Below, piece by piece: positions 9,804-19,631 of a stretch of DNA of 64,000 nt (position 1 is its first letter; the number at the start of each line of letters is the position of its first letter). Source of the DNA: Engelhardtia mirabilis. GTDB taxonomy: Bacteria; Planctomycetota; UBA1135; GCA-002686595. Position numbers and translations under genes: made by a program. The notes under the pieces were generated by a model, which was not told the DNA's origin, searched no databases, and was given only the letters and a program-made list of their open reading frames with translations. The stretch is taken from NCBI RefSeq assembly GCF_007748095.1, contig NZ_CP036287.1, forward strand, positions 1,178,001-1,242,000. Direction: 5' to 3'.

Positions 9804-10461
9804 CTCGGATCGGGAGCGGTGTGGTCGCACTGTCGGCCGCGCATCGGTCGGGGCACCGTTGCCCGCCGAGTTCAGCCGATATTCTGGTTCTAGGGGCGCG
9901 AATTCGAGGGTCCAGCGGCCGTGTGCGCGTTGAATTCGCGCGCGAGGGCGCGCTGCTTCACGCTTCGATGGCGAGTCGAGTCGATGGTTCGTCGCGCGTC
10001 GAGATCTCGGCTTGGACTGTGTGCGATTGCGCCGAATCGCTCGAGTGGGGGGATCGTCGTTGTCGGCGGGATGTCCGTGTTGCCGGAGACCCACCGCGCC
10101 GGTCGTCGATCACCGGGCCGCCGAGGCTCCTCCAGGGGCGCAGGTCGAGTGCTCGTATCCCCTCTCCGCGGAGCGTTGCGTGCCCGGCGCTCTCGGTGGC
10201 TGCATTCCCAGCCACGGGCGGCGAGCGGGGGCGACAACTGCGGCGGCGCGACTGCAACCGGCGGGGCGCACATCCGCCTGTCCGTGACCGAGGTGCTCCG
10301 ATCGTTGGAGTTCCTCGAGCCGACCGTCCAGGACCTGGACTCGCGGTCCACTCCAAGGACTGCCAAGCGCCCTGGGGGCCCCAGGGTCCCCGCTCGAGCC
10401 GCGGTACGGGAGTTGCTCCTCTTCTTTTCGATCCGTCCCGCTCCCCGACCCCTGACGTCCC
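9804..10461. other. 658-base divergent intergenic region
   Basis: I find no believable gene here. It contains an inverted repeat GCGCGAATTC (9896-9905) / GAATTCGCGC (9932-9941) and the dyad CCCTGGGG-G-CCCCAGGG (10370-10386). Promoters for the diguanylate cyclase (leftward) and the propeller protein (rightward) must lie here, but no consensus elements can be assigned. Confidence 0.3.
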
Positions 10462-12780
10462 ATGAAGCTCAACCTGCTCACCGCCCTCCTCTCGCTCACC
10501 GCCCTCGTCTCCACCGCCCGGGCCCAGGAGATGACGGTCATCGACCCTTCTCGTTCCGGCATCCCCGGCGAGGAGGTCCGCTTCGTCCGCCACGCCCCCG
10601 ACGGGGACGTGTGGGTCGGCGCCCGTTGGCCCTTCTGGGGTGAGGGGGGCATCGGGATCCTCGACCGTCAGACGGACCGGTGGACCGTGCTCTCCTCGGC
10701 GGCGGGCGACCTGCCGTCGCAGTTCGTGAACGACCTGGAGTTCGCGGCCGACGGCAGCGCGTGGATCGCCACGGGCGCGGGGCTGGTCCACTGGGTGGAT
10801 GGCGCGGCGACGGTCTTCGACTCCGGCAACTCGCCGATGACCCTGGACGTGGTCAACGACCTGTCGATCGCGCCGGACGGCGACATCTGGTTCAACAGCT
10901 CGAGCTCCAGCTCCTCCGGCGATGCCGTCTACGAGTTCGACGGGGTCGACGGCTGGAACCGCTACACGGTGCCGGACGACATTCCCTTCGCCGCGCCGTG
11001 GACGGATCTGTCGGAGGTCTTCGCCGACAGCCAGGGTCGTGTGTGGGTGGCCAACAACACCCTGACCGGCGTCGCGCGCTTCGAAGGTGGCGTCTGGACC
11101 CTGCTGGGCGAGGGCGTCGACCGCTTCGACGAGATGGCCGAGGACGGCTTCGGGAACATCTGGTTCAACACCAACTTGGTCGGCAGTGGCTTCGCCTACT
11201 ACCGCTTCGACGGCCAGACGCTGAAGCAGTACGGCTTCGACAGCTCGACGACGCTGACGACGGATCCGGAGGACGGCGCCGTCTACGTGGCGAATTGGCA
11301 CGGCACCGTTCTGCGCTCCACCGACGGTGGCGAGAGCTTCCACACCTTCGTGTCGGGCCTGAACATCATCTTCTCGGTGGCTCCCGACCCGCAGAGTGGT
11401 GAGGTGTGGATCGGGACCATCGGCGCGGTGGGGCGCTTCGACGGCGGCGGAGCCCTGCTCGAGGACTTCAACAGCTACAACACGGGCATGCCCTGGTATT
11501 GGGTCGACCGCTTCGACGTCGACTCGCGCGGCAACCTCTGGGTCGCCACCGACGAGGCCGGCCTGTCGCGCTTCGACGGCCGCGTCTGGCGCAACTGGGG
11601 AGCCCACAACCTGGGCGCCGAGCCCTACCCCTTCGCGGGCAACGAGCCCATGGGCGGCGCCTTCGAGGACAGCCAGGGTCGCTTCTGGTTCGGCGGCAAC
11701 GGCATCGCCCGTTGGGACGACGAGACCGGTGGATTCGACGGCTTCTGGAACTGGCAGAACAACCCGGGGATGGGCGTGACCCAGTTCCCGTTCTTCGCTG
11801 AGGACGCCCAGGGCAACGTGTTCGCGGCGACCGAGAACGGCACGCCCTATCGTTTCGACGACCAGGCGCAGTTGTGGGTCAAGGAACCGATTCAGCCCTA
11901 CGCCGTGCTGGGCCTTCCAGGCATGGAGAGCGACTCTGACGGCGACGTCTGGATCGCCGCCTGGTTCGACCTGCACCATTGGGACGGCACGGCCTGGACC
12001 AAGGTCGCGCTGCCCTACGCGGACTACTTCTTCGACAAGGGCGGTATCTCGAGCTTCGCGATCGGCCCCGACGACACGTTCTACTTCGGCACCGTGGACG
12101 GGCTGGTCACCTACGACGGCGCGACCTTCCAGTTCTACGAGCCGAGCAACTCGCCCCTGCCCGCGGGCCAGGTGCCGGGCATCGACGTGCGCGCGGACGG
12201 CCTGATCGGCCTGACCTCGCGCGGCAACGGCTCGAACGAGCCCAGCACCGTCTGCCTGATCGACGGGCCCATCGCCGACGCGGCCAGTTGGACGGTCTAC
12301 GCCTACGGCAGCTCGCCCCTGCCCCACTGGCAGACGACGGCCTGCGCCTTCGAGCCGACGGGTGACCTGTGGGTCAGCGCCCTGAGCGAAGGCGTGGCGG
12401 TGGTGCAGTGCGGTGTCTGGGAGGACCTCGGTCTTGCCCTCGAAGGTTCGGGCGGCGAGCCCTACCTGCGCGGCTACGGCGTGCCCACGGGCGGCGCCGC
12501 CATCGGTCTCGAGGTCGAGCACCTGCCGGGCGCTTCCATCGGCGTACACGTGGTCGGCGGCTTCGCGGTCGGGATCCCGCTCTTCGGCGGCACCCTGGTG
12601 CCCGACCCCGCCCTGCAGATTCCCTACCTGTCCGACGCCGGCGGCCAGGCGGGCCTCGCCATCACCTGGCCGGCGGCGATCCCGTCCGGGACGAGCATGT
12701 ACGTGCAGAGCTGGACCCTGGACGGCGGCGCCGCGCAGCAGGTCTCGGCCTCGAACGCGGTGGTGCTGTCGGTGCCGTGA
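10462..12780 (+). CDS. Secreted beta-propeller protein (two-component-regulator-propeller-like)
   Basis: 772 residues with a clear signal peptide (1-21, cleavage after ARA). Repeats of about 45-50 residues carry the pattern D-x-x-G-x-[IVL]-W-[VIF] (for example DGDVWVGAR, DGDIWFNSS, QGRVWVANN, RGNLWVATD, QGRFWFGGN, DGDVWIAAW). This is the repeat type of the propeller sensors of hybrid two-component systems. No histidine kinase, transmembrane helix or DNA-binding domain follows; the last 110 residues look like a beta-sandwich module shared with other secreted planctomycete proteins. It is therefore an extracellular propeller of unknown ligand. CCC precedes the ATG and there is no Shine-Dalgarno site. 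Confidence 0.78.
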   Translation: MKLNLLTALLSLTALVSTARAQEMTVIDPSRSGIPGEEVRFVRHAPDGDVWVGARWPFWGEGGIGILDRQTDRWTVLSSAAGDLPSQFVNDLEFAADGSAWIATGAGLVHWVDGAATVFDSGNSPMTLDVVNDLSIAPDGDIWFNSSSSSSSGDAVYEFDGVDGWNRYTVPDDIPFAAPWTDLSEVFADSQGRVWVANNTLTGVARFEGGVWTLLGEGVDRFDEMAEDGFGNIWFNTNLVGSGFAYYRFDGQTLKQYGFDSSTTLTTDPEDGAVYVANWHGTVLRSTDGGESFHTFVSGLNIIFSVAPDPQSGEVWIGTIGAVGRFDGGGALLEDFNSYNTGMPWYWVDRFDVDSRGNLWVATDEAGLSRFDGRVWRNWGAHNLGAEPYPFAGNEPMGGAFEDSQGRFWFGGNGIARWDDETGGFDGFWNWQNNPGMGVTQFPFFAEDAQGNVFAATENGTPYRFDDQAQLWVKEPIQPYAVLGLPGMESDSDGDVWIAAWFDLHHWDGTAWTKVALPYADYFFDKGGISSFAIGPDDTFYFGTVDGLVTYDGATFQFYEPSNSPLPAGQVPGIDVRADGLIGLTSRGNGSNEPSTVCLIDGPIADAASWTVYAYGSSPLPHWQTTACAFEPTGDLWVSALSEGVAVVQCGVWEDLGLALEGSGGEPYLRGYGVPTGGAAIGLEVEHLPGASIGVHVVGGFAVGIPLFGGTLVPDPALQIPYLSDAGGQAGLAITWPAAIPSGTSMYVQSWTLDGGAAQQVSASNAVVLSVP

Positions 12781-12842
12781 CGAGTTCGCTGGCTGCCGCG
12801 GGGCGCCCGCCGGGTGCCTGGCACTCGACGCGGGCCCCTCGG

Positions 12843-13733
12843 CTAGCCCTCCCGCGGAAACTGCCCGTCGCGGGTCAGCACCACGGACGGCTCGTCGCGG
12901 GCGCGGTCGAGCAGCCAGGTGAGCCCGGCGCGGACCACGGCCAGGGGCAGCTCGCTGCCCGGGGCGCAGGCGAACTCGAGTTGGGTCGAGAGGGCCTCGC
13001 ACTGGACGAACAGGCGTCGGGGGACGTCCCCCGCCCCCTCGCCCAGGTCTTCGCGCACTCGTGGCCGGGTCTCGGAGTGGCGCAGGTCGAAGGTTCCGTC
13101 GGCGGCGTTCCAGCGGACTCCGGGCGGTAGACGGCGATGGAGCCAGCGGGCGCGCAGCAGCTCGCGCAGGAGCTTGCGGACTTCGTCGCGCCCGGCGCGC
13201 TCCCACATCTCGCCGCCGGACTCGGGGCCGAGCTCGCCGCCGCCGCGCAGGCGGGCCGCCAGCGACAGCAGCGGGCAGTCGACCTCGATCGGCCCGCTCG
13301 CGTGCTCGGGCAGGTAGGTGACTCGCAGGTCGCTCCCGCGGCGTTCGAGGGACCAGGCTTCGCCCCGTTGGACCAGGCGTGTGCGCTGCAGCAGCAGCTG
13401 CCACGTGCGCGGTGCACGCTGGCGCAGGGCCTCTTGCACCTCGGCCGGGGCGTGGACCTCGAGCTGCGCCGCGCCGGCAGACTCCAGGGACGCCAGCAGG
13501 CCTTCGACGAGGTCGGGCAGGGGCTCCCAGCGCCAAGTGTCGGCCGCGTCGCCAAGGCGCGTGACGCCCGGCCAGCGGCGCAGGGCGCGCAGCCCGTCCG
13601 CGCCGCCCTCCTGGATCACCCGTGCGTGGGCGAAGGCTTCGGGCATCCTCGCCGAGTCGTCGACGGCGCCGCGCGGCGTGCGCGGCAGGCCGTGGGCCAG
13701 CTCCAGGCGCAGGGTCGTGGCGGGCTCGCTCAC
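12843..13733 (-). CDS. Protein of unknown family, last gene of the dynamin operon
   Basis: 296 residues, soluble, with no recognised motif. It is rich in Arg, Glu and Leu with alternating helix and strand, a WRWEPL segment near residue 67, and a C-terminal region reading LEFACAPGSELPLAVV. It overlaps the preceding gene by 4 bases (ATGA), so translation is coupled to it. It is the fourth of four overlapping genes that begin with a dynamin-like GTPase. Its function can only be guessed from that company, as an accessory protein of a membrane-remodelling complex. Confidence 0.7.
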   Translation of the reverse strand: MSEPATTLRLELAHGLPRTPRGAVDDSARMPEAFAHARVIQEGGADGLRALRRWPGVTRLGDAADTWRWEPLPDLVEGLLASLESAGAAQLEVHAPAEVQEALRQRAPRTWQLLLQRTRLVQRGEAWSLERRGSDLRVTYLPEHASGPIEVDCPLLSLAARLRGGGELGPESGGEMWERAGRDEVRKLLRELLRARWLHRRLPPGVRWNAADGTFDLRHSETRPRVREDLGEGAGDVPRRLFVQCEALSTQLEFACAPGSELPLAVVRAGLTWLLDRARDEPSVVLTRDGQFPREG

Positions 13734-14674
13734 GGCAGCGCCCCCTCGAGTTGGTCCAGGTTCTCGACCAGGAAGCGGCGCAGCTCGACCAGTCCGACGA
13801 AGCTCGCGCCCAGGCCCTCGACGCGGTCGAACACGAGCAGCCAGTAGGGCTGCAGGCGGGCGTCGACCACGGCCAAGAGCTCGGCCACGGCGTCGGGCGA
13901 GTAGCGGGCGGTGGTGTGCTCGAGCAGTCGGCGGTCGTCGCCGCGACGCAGCTCGATGCGCCAGCGCAGGTGCGCGCCGTCGGTCTCGGTGGAGATGGAC
14001 ATCTGACAGCCTCGCACCTCGCGCGGCCCCGAGCCGTCACCCAGGACCTCCTCGCGCAACAGGGCGCGCAGGCCGTCGACGATCTCGCTCGCATCCTCCG
14101 GCTCGAAGTGCATGCCGTCGCGGGCGGGCGCCGACAACCAGTTCTCGAACAGGGCAGGGCCGCTGTGTTGGATGCCTAGCTCGGCCAGGAGTGCGAGCAG
14201 CGCCGACACCTCGGGGGCGACCGCGCCGATCGGGCGCAGCCAGGGTCCGTGGGGCGCGCCGCGCGAGGCGAGCACCGCCCCCTCGCGCCGGCCCGGTAGG
14301 GCGAAGGCGGCCGAGCGCACCTCGAATTGCCCGCCGCCCGGGGCCGGCCAGTGGGCGTCGAAGGCGCTGGCTGCGAGCCCGATCAGGCGCAGGTCGACGA
14401 TCCGCGGCACGGGCTCGGCGCCGAGCTCGGGCAGCGGCAGCAGGTGCGCCGCGACGTCGGCCAGGGCCGACTCGTTCGATGCGGCGAGTGGAGACAGGAG
14501 GGCGCCGAGGGGGGCACGCCGCCCGCGCACGTCGCGCTCGGAGATGCGCGAGGAGTCCGGCAACAGGTAGATCCCGGCGTCGGCCGCGGGGTCCCGCTCG
14601 ATGGCCGCCAAGAGTCGCGGCCGATCCTCGAGGTCGGCCGCGAGGTAGAGCAGCGCGCGCGGCGGCGCGGTCAT
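13730..14674 (-). CDS. Protein of unknown family, third gene of the dynamin operon
   Basis: 314 residues, no signal peptide and no transmembrane helix. The N-terminus (PPRALLYLAADLEDRPRLLAAIERD) resembles the first strand-helix of an alpha/beta fold. A later segment, EIVDGLRALLREEV, and the final LRRFLVENLDQLEGALP are helical. I do not recognise a family. It overlaps both neighbours by 4 bases, so it is expected at stoichiometry similar to the membrane protein and the fourth protein. It could be a scaffold or regulator of the GTPase, with no direct evidence. Confidence 0.7.
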   Translation of the reverse strand: MTAPPRALLYLAADLEDRPRLLAAIERDPAADAGIYLLPDSSRISERDVRGRRAPLGALLSPLAASNESALADVAAHLLPLPELGAEPVPRIVDLRLIGLAASAFDAHWPAPGGGQFEVRSAAFALPGRREGAVLASRGAPHGPWLRPIGAVAPEVSALLALLAELGIQHSGPALFENWLSAPARDGMHFEPEDASEIVDGLRALLREEVLGDGSGPREVRGCQMSISTETDGAHLRWRIELRRGDDRRLLEHTTARYSPDAVAELLAVVDARLQPYWLLVFDRVEGLGASFVGLVELRRFLVENLDQLEGALP

Positions 14675-15927
14675 GCCCCGTTCCCCGCGCCGAAGCTCAC
14701 GAACAGCAGTTGATAGTGTCCGCCGGGACCCGTGACACCGTGCACGGAATCGACGCCTCGCACCAAGCGCAGAGCCGTGCCCTCCTCGTCGGCGGTGCGC
14801 CAGGGCAGACGCGCCTGGCGGCCGTCGAACTCGATCGGGGCGCGCGTCTCGAGATCGGGGTGTCCGTACTCGGTCACGATGCCCTCCCGAGTCTCGAGCA
14901 GCACGACGAAGCGCGGCAGGCCGGGCTCCTCGGCATCGACGTTGGGGCGCGAATCCAGCAGCAGACCGAACAGACGCGGGCGTTGCTGGTTCGGACGGTG
15001 TTTGCCGAACAGGGCGTTCTCCTCGGCGTGTAGGTCGCGCACCGGCAGGCTGTCGACCTCGGCGAAGACGCGCTCGCCCAGGCCCATGTGCCCGGCGGGG
15101 TTGAGGGGCTCGAGGAAGGTGCGCAGTTCCGCGTGACCGCCGCTGGGCACGGGGCCGTTGGCGTGCAGCAGGCCGCGCTCGCGGAACAAGACCAGGTCAC
15201 CCAACTGCTCGGCCAGGGGCACGCGCGGGTCGGTCGCGCTCTCGAGCGTGCCGCGTGCGCCGATCCGCAGGGCGTCCGTGCCCGGCGGCAACTGCAACCA
15301 GACGAGCTTCTCCGCCAGCAGCGGATCGCGCATCACGGCCAGGACGCCCAGGAACGGGTGGGGGGTCTCGCGGTCGGTGTAGCGGCGGCGCCAGACCGGA
15401 TGGAAGCGCGCGAACCACAGGCGCTGGGGCAGGCGTCGCGAGCGCAGGAGTCCGGCGACGAGGACACCGAGCGGGATCAGCGTGACCAGGGCGTGGATCG
15501 CGGCGACCGAGGTGAAGGTCGTGGTCTTCGCGGCCTGCAACAGGAACTCGTCGCTGCGTTCGAGCAGTCCCTCGGCGCCGGCGATCCAACCGGGCAGCCC
15601 GGCCAGGTCCAGGGGTTGCTCTTCACCGAAGGTCTCGACCGCCGACTGGGTGGCGATCGCGAAGACCAGCACCAGCGTCACCGCGTGGATGCGCGGCGCG
15701 CGCACGCACAAGAGGTAGATCACGGCCCCGCCGACCCCGGCCGCGAAGTCGTAGACCACCGGCGCGTTGTCGGCCAGGGCCTCGAGCATATACATCACCA
15801 GGGCCACCGCGGTGGCCAGGTGGTACAGCCCGAACAGCAGACGGTGGTACCACGGCCGGATCGTCTGGCCGGTGAAGCAGCAGTAGGGCCCCAAGCGGGG
15901 CCGGTCCTCGACCCTCAGGACGGTCAA
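14671..15927 (-). CDS. Four-helix membrane protein of the dynamin operon
   Basis: 418 residues. Four hydrophobic helices lie in the first half: about 30-51 (LLFGLYHLATAVALVMYMLE), 58-77, 80-100 and 137-161. A large soluble C-terminal domain (about 170-418) holds WLQLPPGTDALRIGARG and several beta-strand stretches. No transporter or enzyme motif is visible. Start and stop overlap the neighbouring genes by 4 bases each. Given the dynamin-like GTPase directly upstream, this is the likely membrane partner or docking protein. The family is unknown to me. Confidence 0.72.
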   Translation of the reverse strand: MTVLRVEDRPRLGPYCCFTGQTIRPWYHRLLFGLYHLATAVALVMYMLEALADNAPVVYDFAAGVGGAVIYLLCVRAPRIHAVTLVLVFAIATQSAVETFGEEQPLDLAGLPGWIAGAEGLLERSDEFLLQAAKTTTFTSVAAIHALVTLIPLGVLVAGLLRSRRLPQRLWFARFHPVWRRRYTDRETPHPFLGVLAVMRDPLLAEKLVWLQLPPGTDALRIGARGTLESATDPRVPLAEQLGDLVLFRERGLLHANGPVPSGGHAELRTFLEPLNPAGHMGLGERVFAEVDSLPVRDLHAEENALFGKHRPNQQRPRLFGLLLDSRPNVDAEEPGLPRFVVLLETREGIVTEYGHPDLETRAPIEFDGRQARLPWRTADEEGTALRLVRGVDSVHGVTGPGGHYQLLFVSFGAGNGA

Positions 15928-18164
15928 CGTTGGTCGGCGTTCGACCCGTCAGGGTGCCGGTCGGAAGAATGAGCGCTCTCGGCCTCGAGCTCGATCTCCG
16001 CACTGGCCTCGGCCGGGGCCTCCGGCATGATCCGCGGGACGGGCTCCAGCTCGATGGTCGACAGCTCGACCGCAGCCATTTCGTCGGCGACCTGGGCCTC
16101 ATCCAGCTCCAGGGTCAGGGCCGCCGGGTCGGCCTCGTCGTAGCGCTCCTCCAGCTGCTCCATGGCGCCGGAAGCATCGTCCAGGCGCGAGCGCAGGGTT
16201 TGGAGCCGATCGGCCAGGGCCTCGAGCTCGCCGAGCTGGGTCTGGACGCGGTCCAGGCGCTCGGCGGTCGAAGCGCGGTTGGCCTCGATCTGCGCCACCA
16301 CGGCGGCGATCACCGCGTTCGAGTACTCACTGGCCATGTCGGCGGCGACGCGCTTCGAGACCTCGTTGTAGGCGCCGTCCACGCGGCCGTGAATGGCCAC
16401 GTGCAGCCACTCGCGCCCGGCCTCGCCCAGGCGGCGGGCCTTGTCGCCGCGGCTGATCGACCTGTCGGGCTTGGCGAGGGGACCGATCAACCGCTGCCGC
16501 ACGGAGGCGACGCGGCGGAACAGGATCCAGTCGAGCAGCGAGCGGCGCACCGGCAGTTGCTCGAGGTCGAGCTCGATCTCGAGGCCGCGGGCGTGGGTCG
16601 CCGGCAGCACGGCCACGAGGCCCGAGCTGGCGAAGTCGCCCAGGCGCATCCCGACCGTGTCCAGGTCGCGCGCCGCGCGCTCGTCGATCAGCGCGCCGGC
16701 GGTGGAGTTGTGGGCGCGCTCCTTCAGGCCACCCTCGGCCAGGGTCGCGAAGTTGGTCTGGAAGGCGCCGACCACCTCGCCCAGATCCTCGCGCATGAGG
16801 GCGGCGACGCTCTTGTCGCCCTCGAACCAACCGTCGATGGCATTCGAGACCGCGCGCAGGCTGCGCTTCCAAAGTCCCGCGCCCTCGCCGTCGGCGTGGG
16901 AGGCGAGGTGCGCCGGAAGGTCCGAGAAGGCGTCCTTCCAGTCGAAACGGGTCAGGCGATCCAGCGCGGCGAGAGTGTCCTGCAGGTCGTCGCGCTCGCC
17001 GGCGAGGGCCGTCACCCGCCGTGCTACGTCCGCGACCACCTCGTGGCCGGAAAGCTCGCGTGCGCGGCCGATCAGGTTCGAGCCGTGGCGCAGGCTGTCG
17101 CCGAGGAAGGCCACCAGGTAGTCGGTGGAGTTGAGGTAGTCGGTCAGGTCGCCGAGGAAGGCCTCGAAGTCGGCGCGCCCGGCATACTCGTCGGCGGGGC
17201 CGCTGTTCTCGCCGGCCAACTCGTGCTGCAGGCGCGAGCTCGCCGCGCGCAACAGGTCCACCGGGTAGATCTTGAGCCGCTGCTCCTCGACCGCCTGCTT
17301 GAGCTGGGCGCTCATGGAGAGGGTCTCGAAGGCCTCGATCACCCGCACCGGATCCTCGCGCTCGAGGCTCGGCGCCAGGCTGCCGTCGGGCCGCAGGTCC
17401 ATCTTGTTCGTGTCGACGTTGACCACGAGGAAGATGCGGCTGAACAGGCTGAGCAGCGACTGGAACTCGGCAAAGACCTGCTCCAGGAACAGGTTGTCGG
17501 TCTTGACCACGAAGATCGCGCAGGCCGCGGTGTCGCGGAACTCGCGGGTCATCTGGTCGTAGCCGAACTTCATGCGGCTGTAGAGCCCGGGGGTGTCCAC
17601 CAACACCGCGCCCGACTCGGCCAGGGCGGCCGCCGGCACGCGCACGTCGATGCGCCGGATGGCGTCCGGGAAGTGCAGGGCGGGGTCGAAGTCGGTGCCC
17701 CGGTTCTCCTCGGCCCGGATCCGGTCGGCCAGCTCGGCGTGGTCGCGGTTGACCTGCATCCGCATCGAGGCCGGGGCCGCGAAGGACTGCTCGTCGCCGT
17801 TGTAGCGGGTGACGACGAACTCCCGGGTGTCCGAATGGGACACGTAGACCATGCAAGGGTAGGCCGGCAGGGCCGTGACCTCGCTCACGTAGGCGGCCCC
17901 GATGGCGTTCATCAGGGTCGACTTGCCGCTCTTGAGGGGGCCGAAGATCAGGACATAGGCCTGCTGCTCGGCGACCTTGTCGGCCAGGACCCGCAATTGG
18001 TGGCTGACGTCCTGGAATCCCGGCAGAACCTCGCGGCTGACTCCGGCGCCCAAGTGGGTCTCGGAACCGGCCACCAGGGTCTCCACGAAGTCTTTCAGGG
18101 GGGCGAGGAGCGGCCGCACGGCGGCCTCGAACTCCTCGCAGAATTGGCTCAGCAGGGTCTTCAT
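15924..18164 (-). CDS. Dynamin-like GTPase
   Basis: 746 residues. A helical N-terminal region is followed by a large G domain: Walker A GPLKSGKST (75-83), Thr/Pro-rich switch I near 97-105, the DTPGL G3 motif (190-194) and NKMD G4 motif (253-256). Long helical stalk regions come after. A coiled coil (about 620-680) and an acidic Glu/Ala tail rich in EAE close the protein. Bacterial dynamins bind and remodel membranes or act in stress and phage defence. There is no transmembrane helix in this protein; membrane contact may come from the next gene product. It is the first gene of a four-gene unit with 4-base overlaps, diverging from the S1 gene. CCC precedes ATG and there is no Shine-Dalgarno site. 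Confidence 0.85.
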   Translation of the reverse strand: MKTLLSQFCEEFEAAVRPLLAPLKDFVETLVAGSETHLGAGVSREVLPGFQDVSHQLRVLADKVAEQQAYVLIFGPLKSGKSTLMNAIGAAYVSEVTALPAYPCMVYVSHSDTREFVVTRYNGDEQSFAAPASMRMQVNRDHAELADRIRAEENRGTDFDPALHFPDAIRRIDVRVPAAALAESGAVLVDTPGLYSRMKFGYDQMTREFRDTAACAIFVVKTDNLFLEQVFAEFQSLLSLFSRIFLVVNVDTNKMDLRPDGSLAPSLEREDPVRVIEAFETLSMSAQLKQAVEEQRLKIYPVDLLRAASSRLQHELAGENSGPADEYAGRADFEAFLGDLTDYLNSTDYLVAFLGDSLRHGSNLIGRARELSGHEVVADVARRVTALAGERDDLQDTLAALDRLTRFDWKDAFSDLPAHLASHADGEGAGLWKRSLRAVSNAIDGWFEGDKSVAALMREDLGEVVGAFQTNFATLAEGGLKERAHNSTAGALIDERAARDLDTVGMRLGDFASSGLVAVLPATHARGLEIELDLEQLPVRRSLLDWILFRRVASVRQRLIGPLAKPDRSISRGDKARRLGEAGREWLHVAIHGRVDGAYNEVSKRVAADMASEYSNAVIAAVVAQIEANRASTAERLDRVQTQLGELEALADRLQTLRSRLDDASGAMEQLEERYDEADPAALTLELDEAQVADEMAAVELSTIELEPVPRIMPEAPAEASAEIELEAESAHSSDRHPDGSNADQR

Positions 18165-18365
18165 GGGAGGTGCTACGTCGATCCGGGGGGGGCGAGGCCC
18201 ATGCTAACCGCCGCCCGTCCGCTGGCGTCGGCGGACCACCGCTCTTGTGAACGGTGATTCGAGCCTGCGACGGACTTCCCGCAGCGCCGCTTCCCGGGGG
18301 TAGAATCCCGGGCTTCGTCTCACCCCGTCAGGCTCGCCGGAAGCGGGCCCACGACCCCCGATCCG

Positions 18366-19631
18366 ATGACTCCCAAACCGCCCTCCGAGCGCGATCCGGT
18401 CGACGCCGACCTGGAAGCCGCGCTGGCCGACGTCGGCAGCCTGCTCGACATCGACCTCGATCCGACCCCGTCACAAGTCGCGTCTTCCAAAGGCTCCAAG
18501 TCCAAAGCTGGCGCCGGGCGCCGCGGCCGGTCCGAGGACGACCTGGTCAAGGGCAAGATCGCGGGGGTCAGCGGCGACGACGTGATCGTCGAGATCGGCC
18601 CGCGCATGCAGGGCGTGATCGACGCCGGTGAATTCGACGCGCCCCCGACCGAGGGCGAGGTCTACGAATTCACGATGCACGGCCAGAAGGACGGCCTGTG
18701 GCTGCTCAGCCGCCGCCGCGCCCGTGCCCTCGCCGCCTGGAACGACGTCTCCGTGGGCTCCCACGTGGAAGGCATGGTCAGCGCCGTCAATTCCGGCGGC
18801 CTCGAGGTCCAGATCGGTCCGCTGCACGCCTTCATGCCCGCTTCACAGGCTTCCGGTGGTCACGTCGAGGACCTCTCGACCCTGGTCGGCCAGAAGCTCG
18901 TGGTCGAGGTGATGGAGGTCGACCCGGGCAAGAAGCGCTTCGTGGTCTCGCGCCGCAAGGTGCTCGAGCGCGAGCGCGCTTCCCTGCGCGATCAGATCGT
19001 CGGCCACCTGCACCCGGGCGACGACGTCCAGGGCAAGGTCTCGCGCATCGAGACCTTCGGCGCGTTCGTCGACCTGGGCGGCGTGGACGGCCTGGTGCAC
19101 GTGTCGCAGATCAGCCGCAAGCGCGTCGACAAGGTCGACGAGGTGCTGAAGGTCGGCGACGTGGTCCAGGCCAAGGTCCTGGAGGTCAAGGAGGGCGGCA
19201 AGCGCATCTCCCTGTCCATGAAGGCCTTGGAGCCCGACCCCTGGGACGACGCGGCCATGCGCTTTGCCGACGACACGGTGATCGAGGGCACGGTCACGCG
19301 CCTGCAGGAGTTCGGAGCGTTCGTCGAGATCGCGCCCGGCCTCGACGGCCTCTTGCACGTGAGCCAGATCCTCGGCGGCGGCCAGCGGGTGAACCGCCCC
19401 GGCGACGTGCTCAAGGTCGGTGAGAAGGTCACCGTGCGGGTCCAGTCCGTGGACTCCGGCAAGCGCCGGATCTCGCTCACGCGCCTGGACGAGCGGGGGG
19501 CGATCCTCGGCTCCGAGGAGGCCGTCGACGCGGCCGAGCTCGACCAACTCGTCAAAGAGAAGGTCAAGAGCAGCGGCCCCCTGGGCACGAACCTCGGGAA
19601 CCTGTTCAAGAAGGCCCTCGGGGACAAGTAG
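18366..19631 (+). CDS. S1 RNA-binding domain protein (ribosomal protein S1-like)
   Basis: 421 residues. A charged N-terminal extension (1-57, with SKGSKSKAGAGRRGR) precedes four S1/OB-fold domains at about 58-118, 130-193, 208-280 and 293-370. The last two are the most canonical (ETFGAFVDLGGVDGLVHVSQIS and EFGAFVEIAPGLDGLLHVSQ, each ending in the KRISLS/T pattern). S1 proteins bind mRNA and help the 30S subunit initiate. Typical S1 has six domains, and four-domain forms exist. Whether this is the main S1 or a paralogue cannot be decided from the window. Confidence 0.85.
   Translation: MTPKPPSERDPVDADLEAALADVGSLLDIDLDPTPSQVASSKGSKSKAGAGRRGRSEDDLVKGKIAGVSGDDVIVEIGPRMQGVIDAGEFDAPPTEGEVYEFTMHGQKDGLWLLSRRRARALAAWNDVSVGSHVEGMVSAVNSGGLEVQIGPLHAFMPASQASGGHVEDLSTLVGQKLVVEVMEVDPGKKRFVVSRRKVLERERASLRDQIVGHLHPGDDVQGKVSRIETFGAFVDLGGVDGLVHVSQISRKRVDKVDEVLKVGDVVQAKVLEVKEGGKRISLSMKALEPDPWDDAAMRFADDTVIEGTVTRLQEFGAFVEIAPGLDGLLHVSQILGGGQRVNRPGDVLKVGEKVTVRVQSVDSGKRRISLTRLDERGAILGSEEAVDAAELDQLVKEKVKSSGPLGTNLGNLFKKALGDK

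Noticed and set aside
9958..14094. Minus-strand frame of more than 1300 codons
   Set aside because: Antisense to the propeller gene and out of frame with the two real minus-strand genes at 12843-14674. The repeated Val/Asp/Ala-rich sequence mirrors the propeller repeats; no domain is recognisable.
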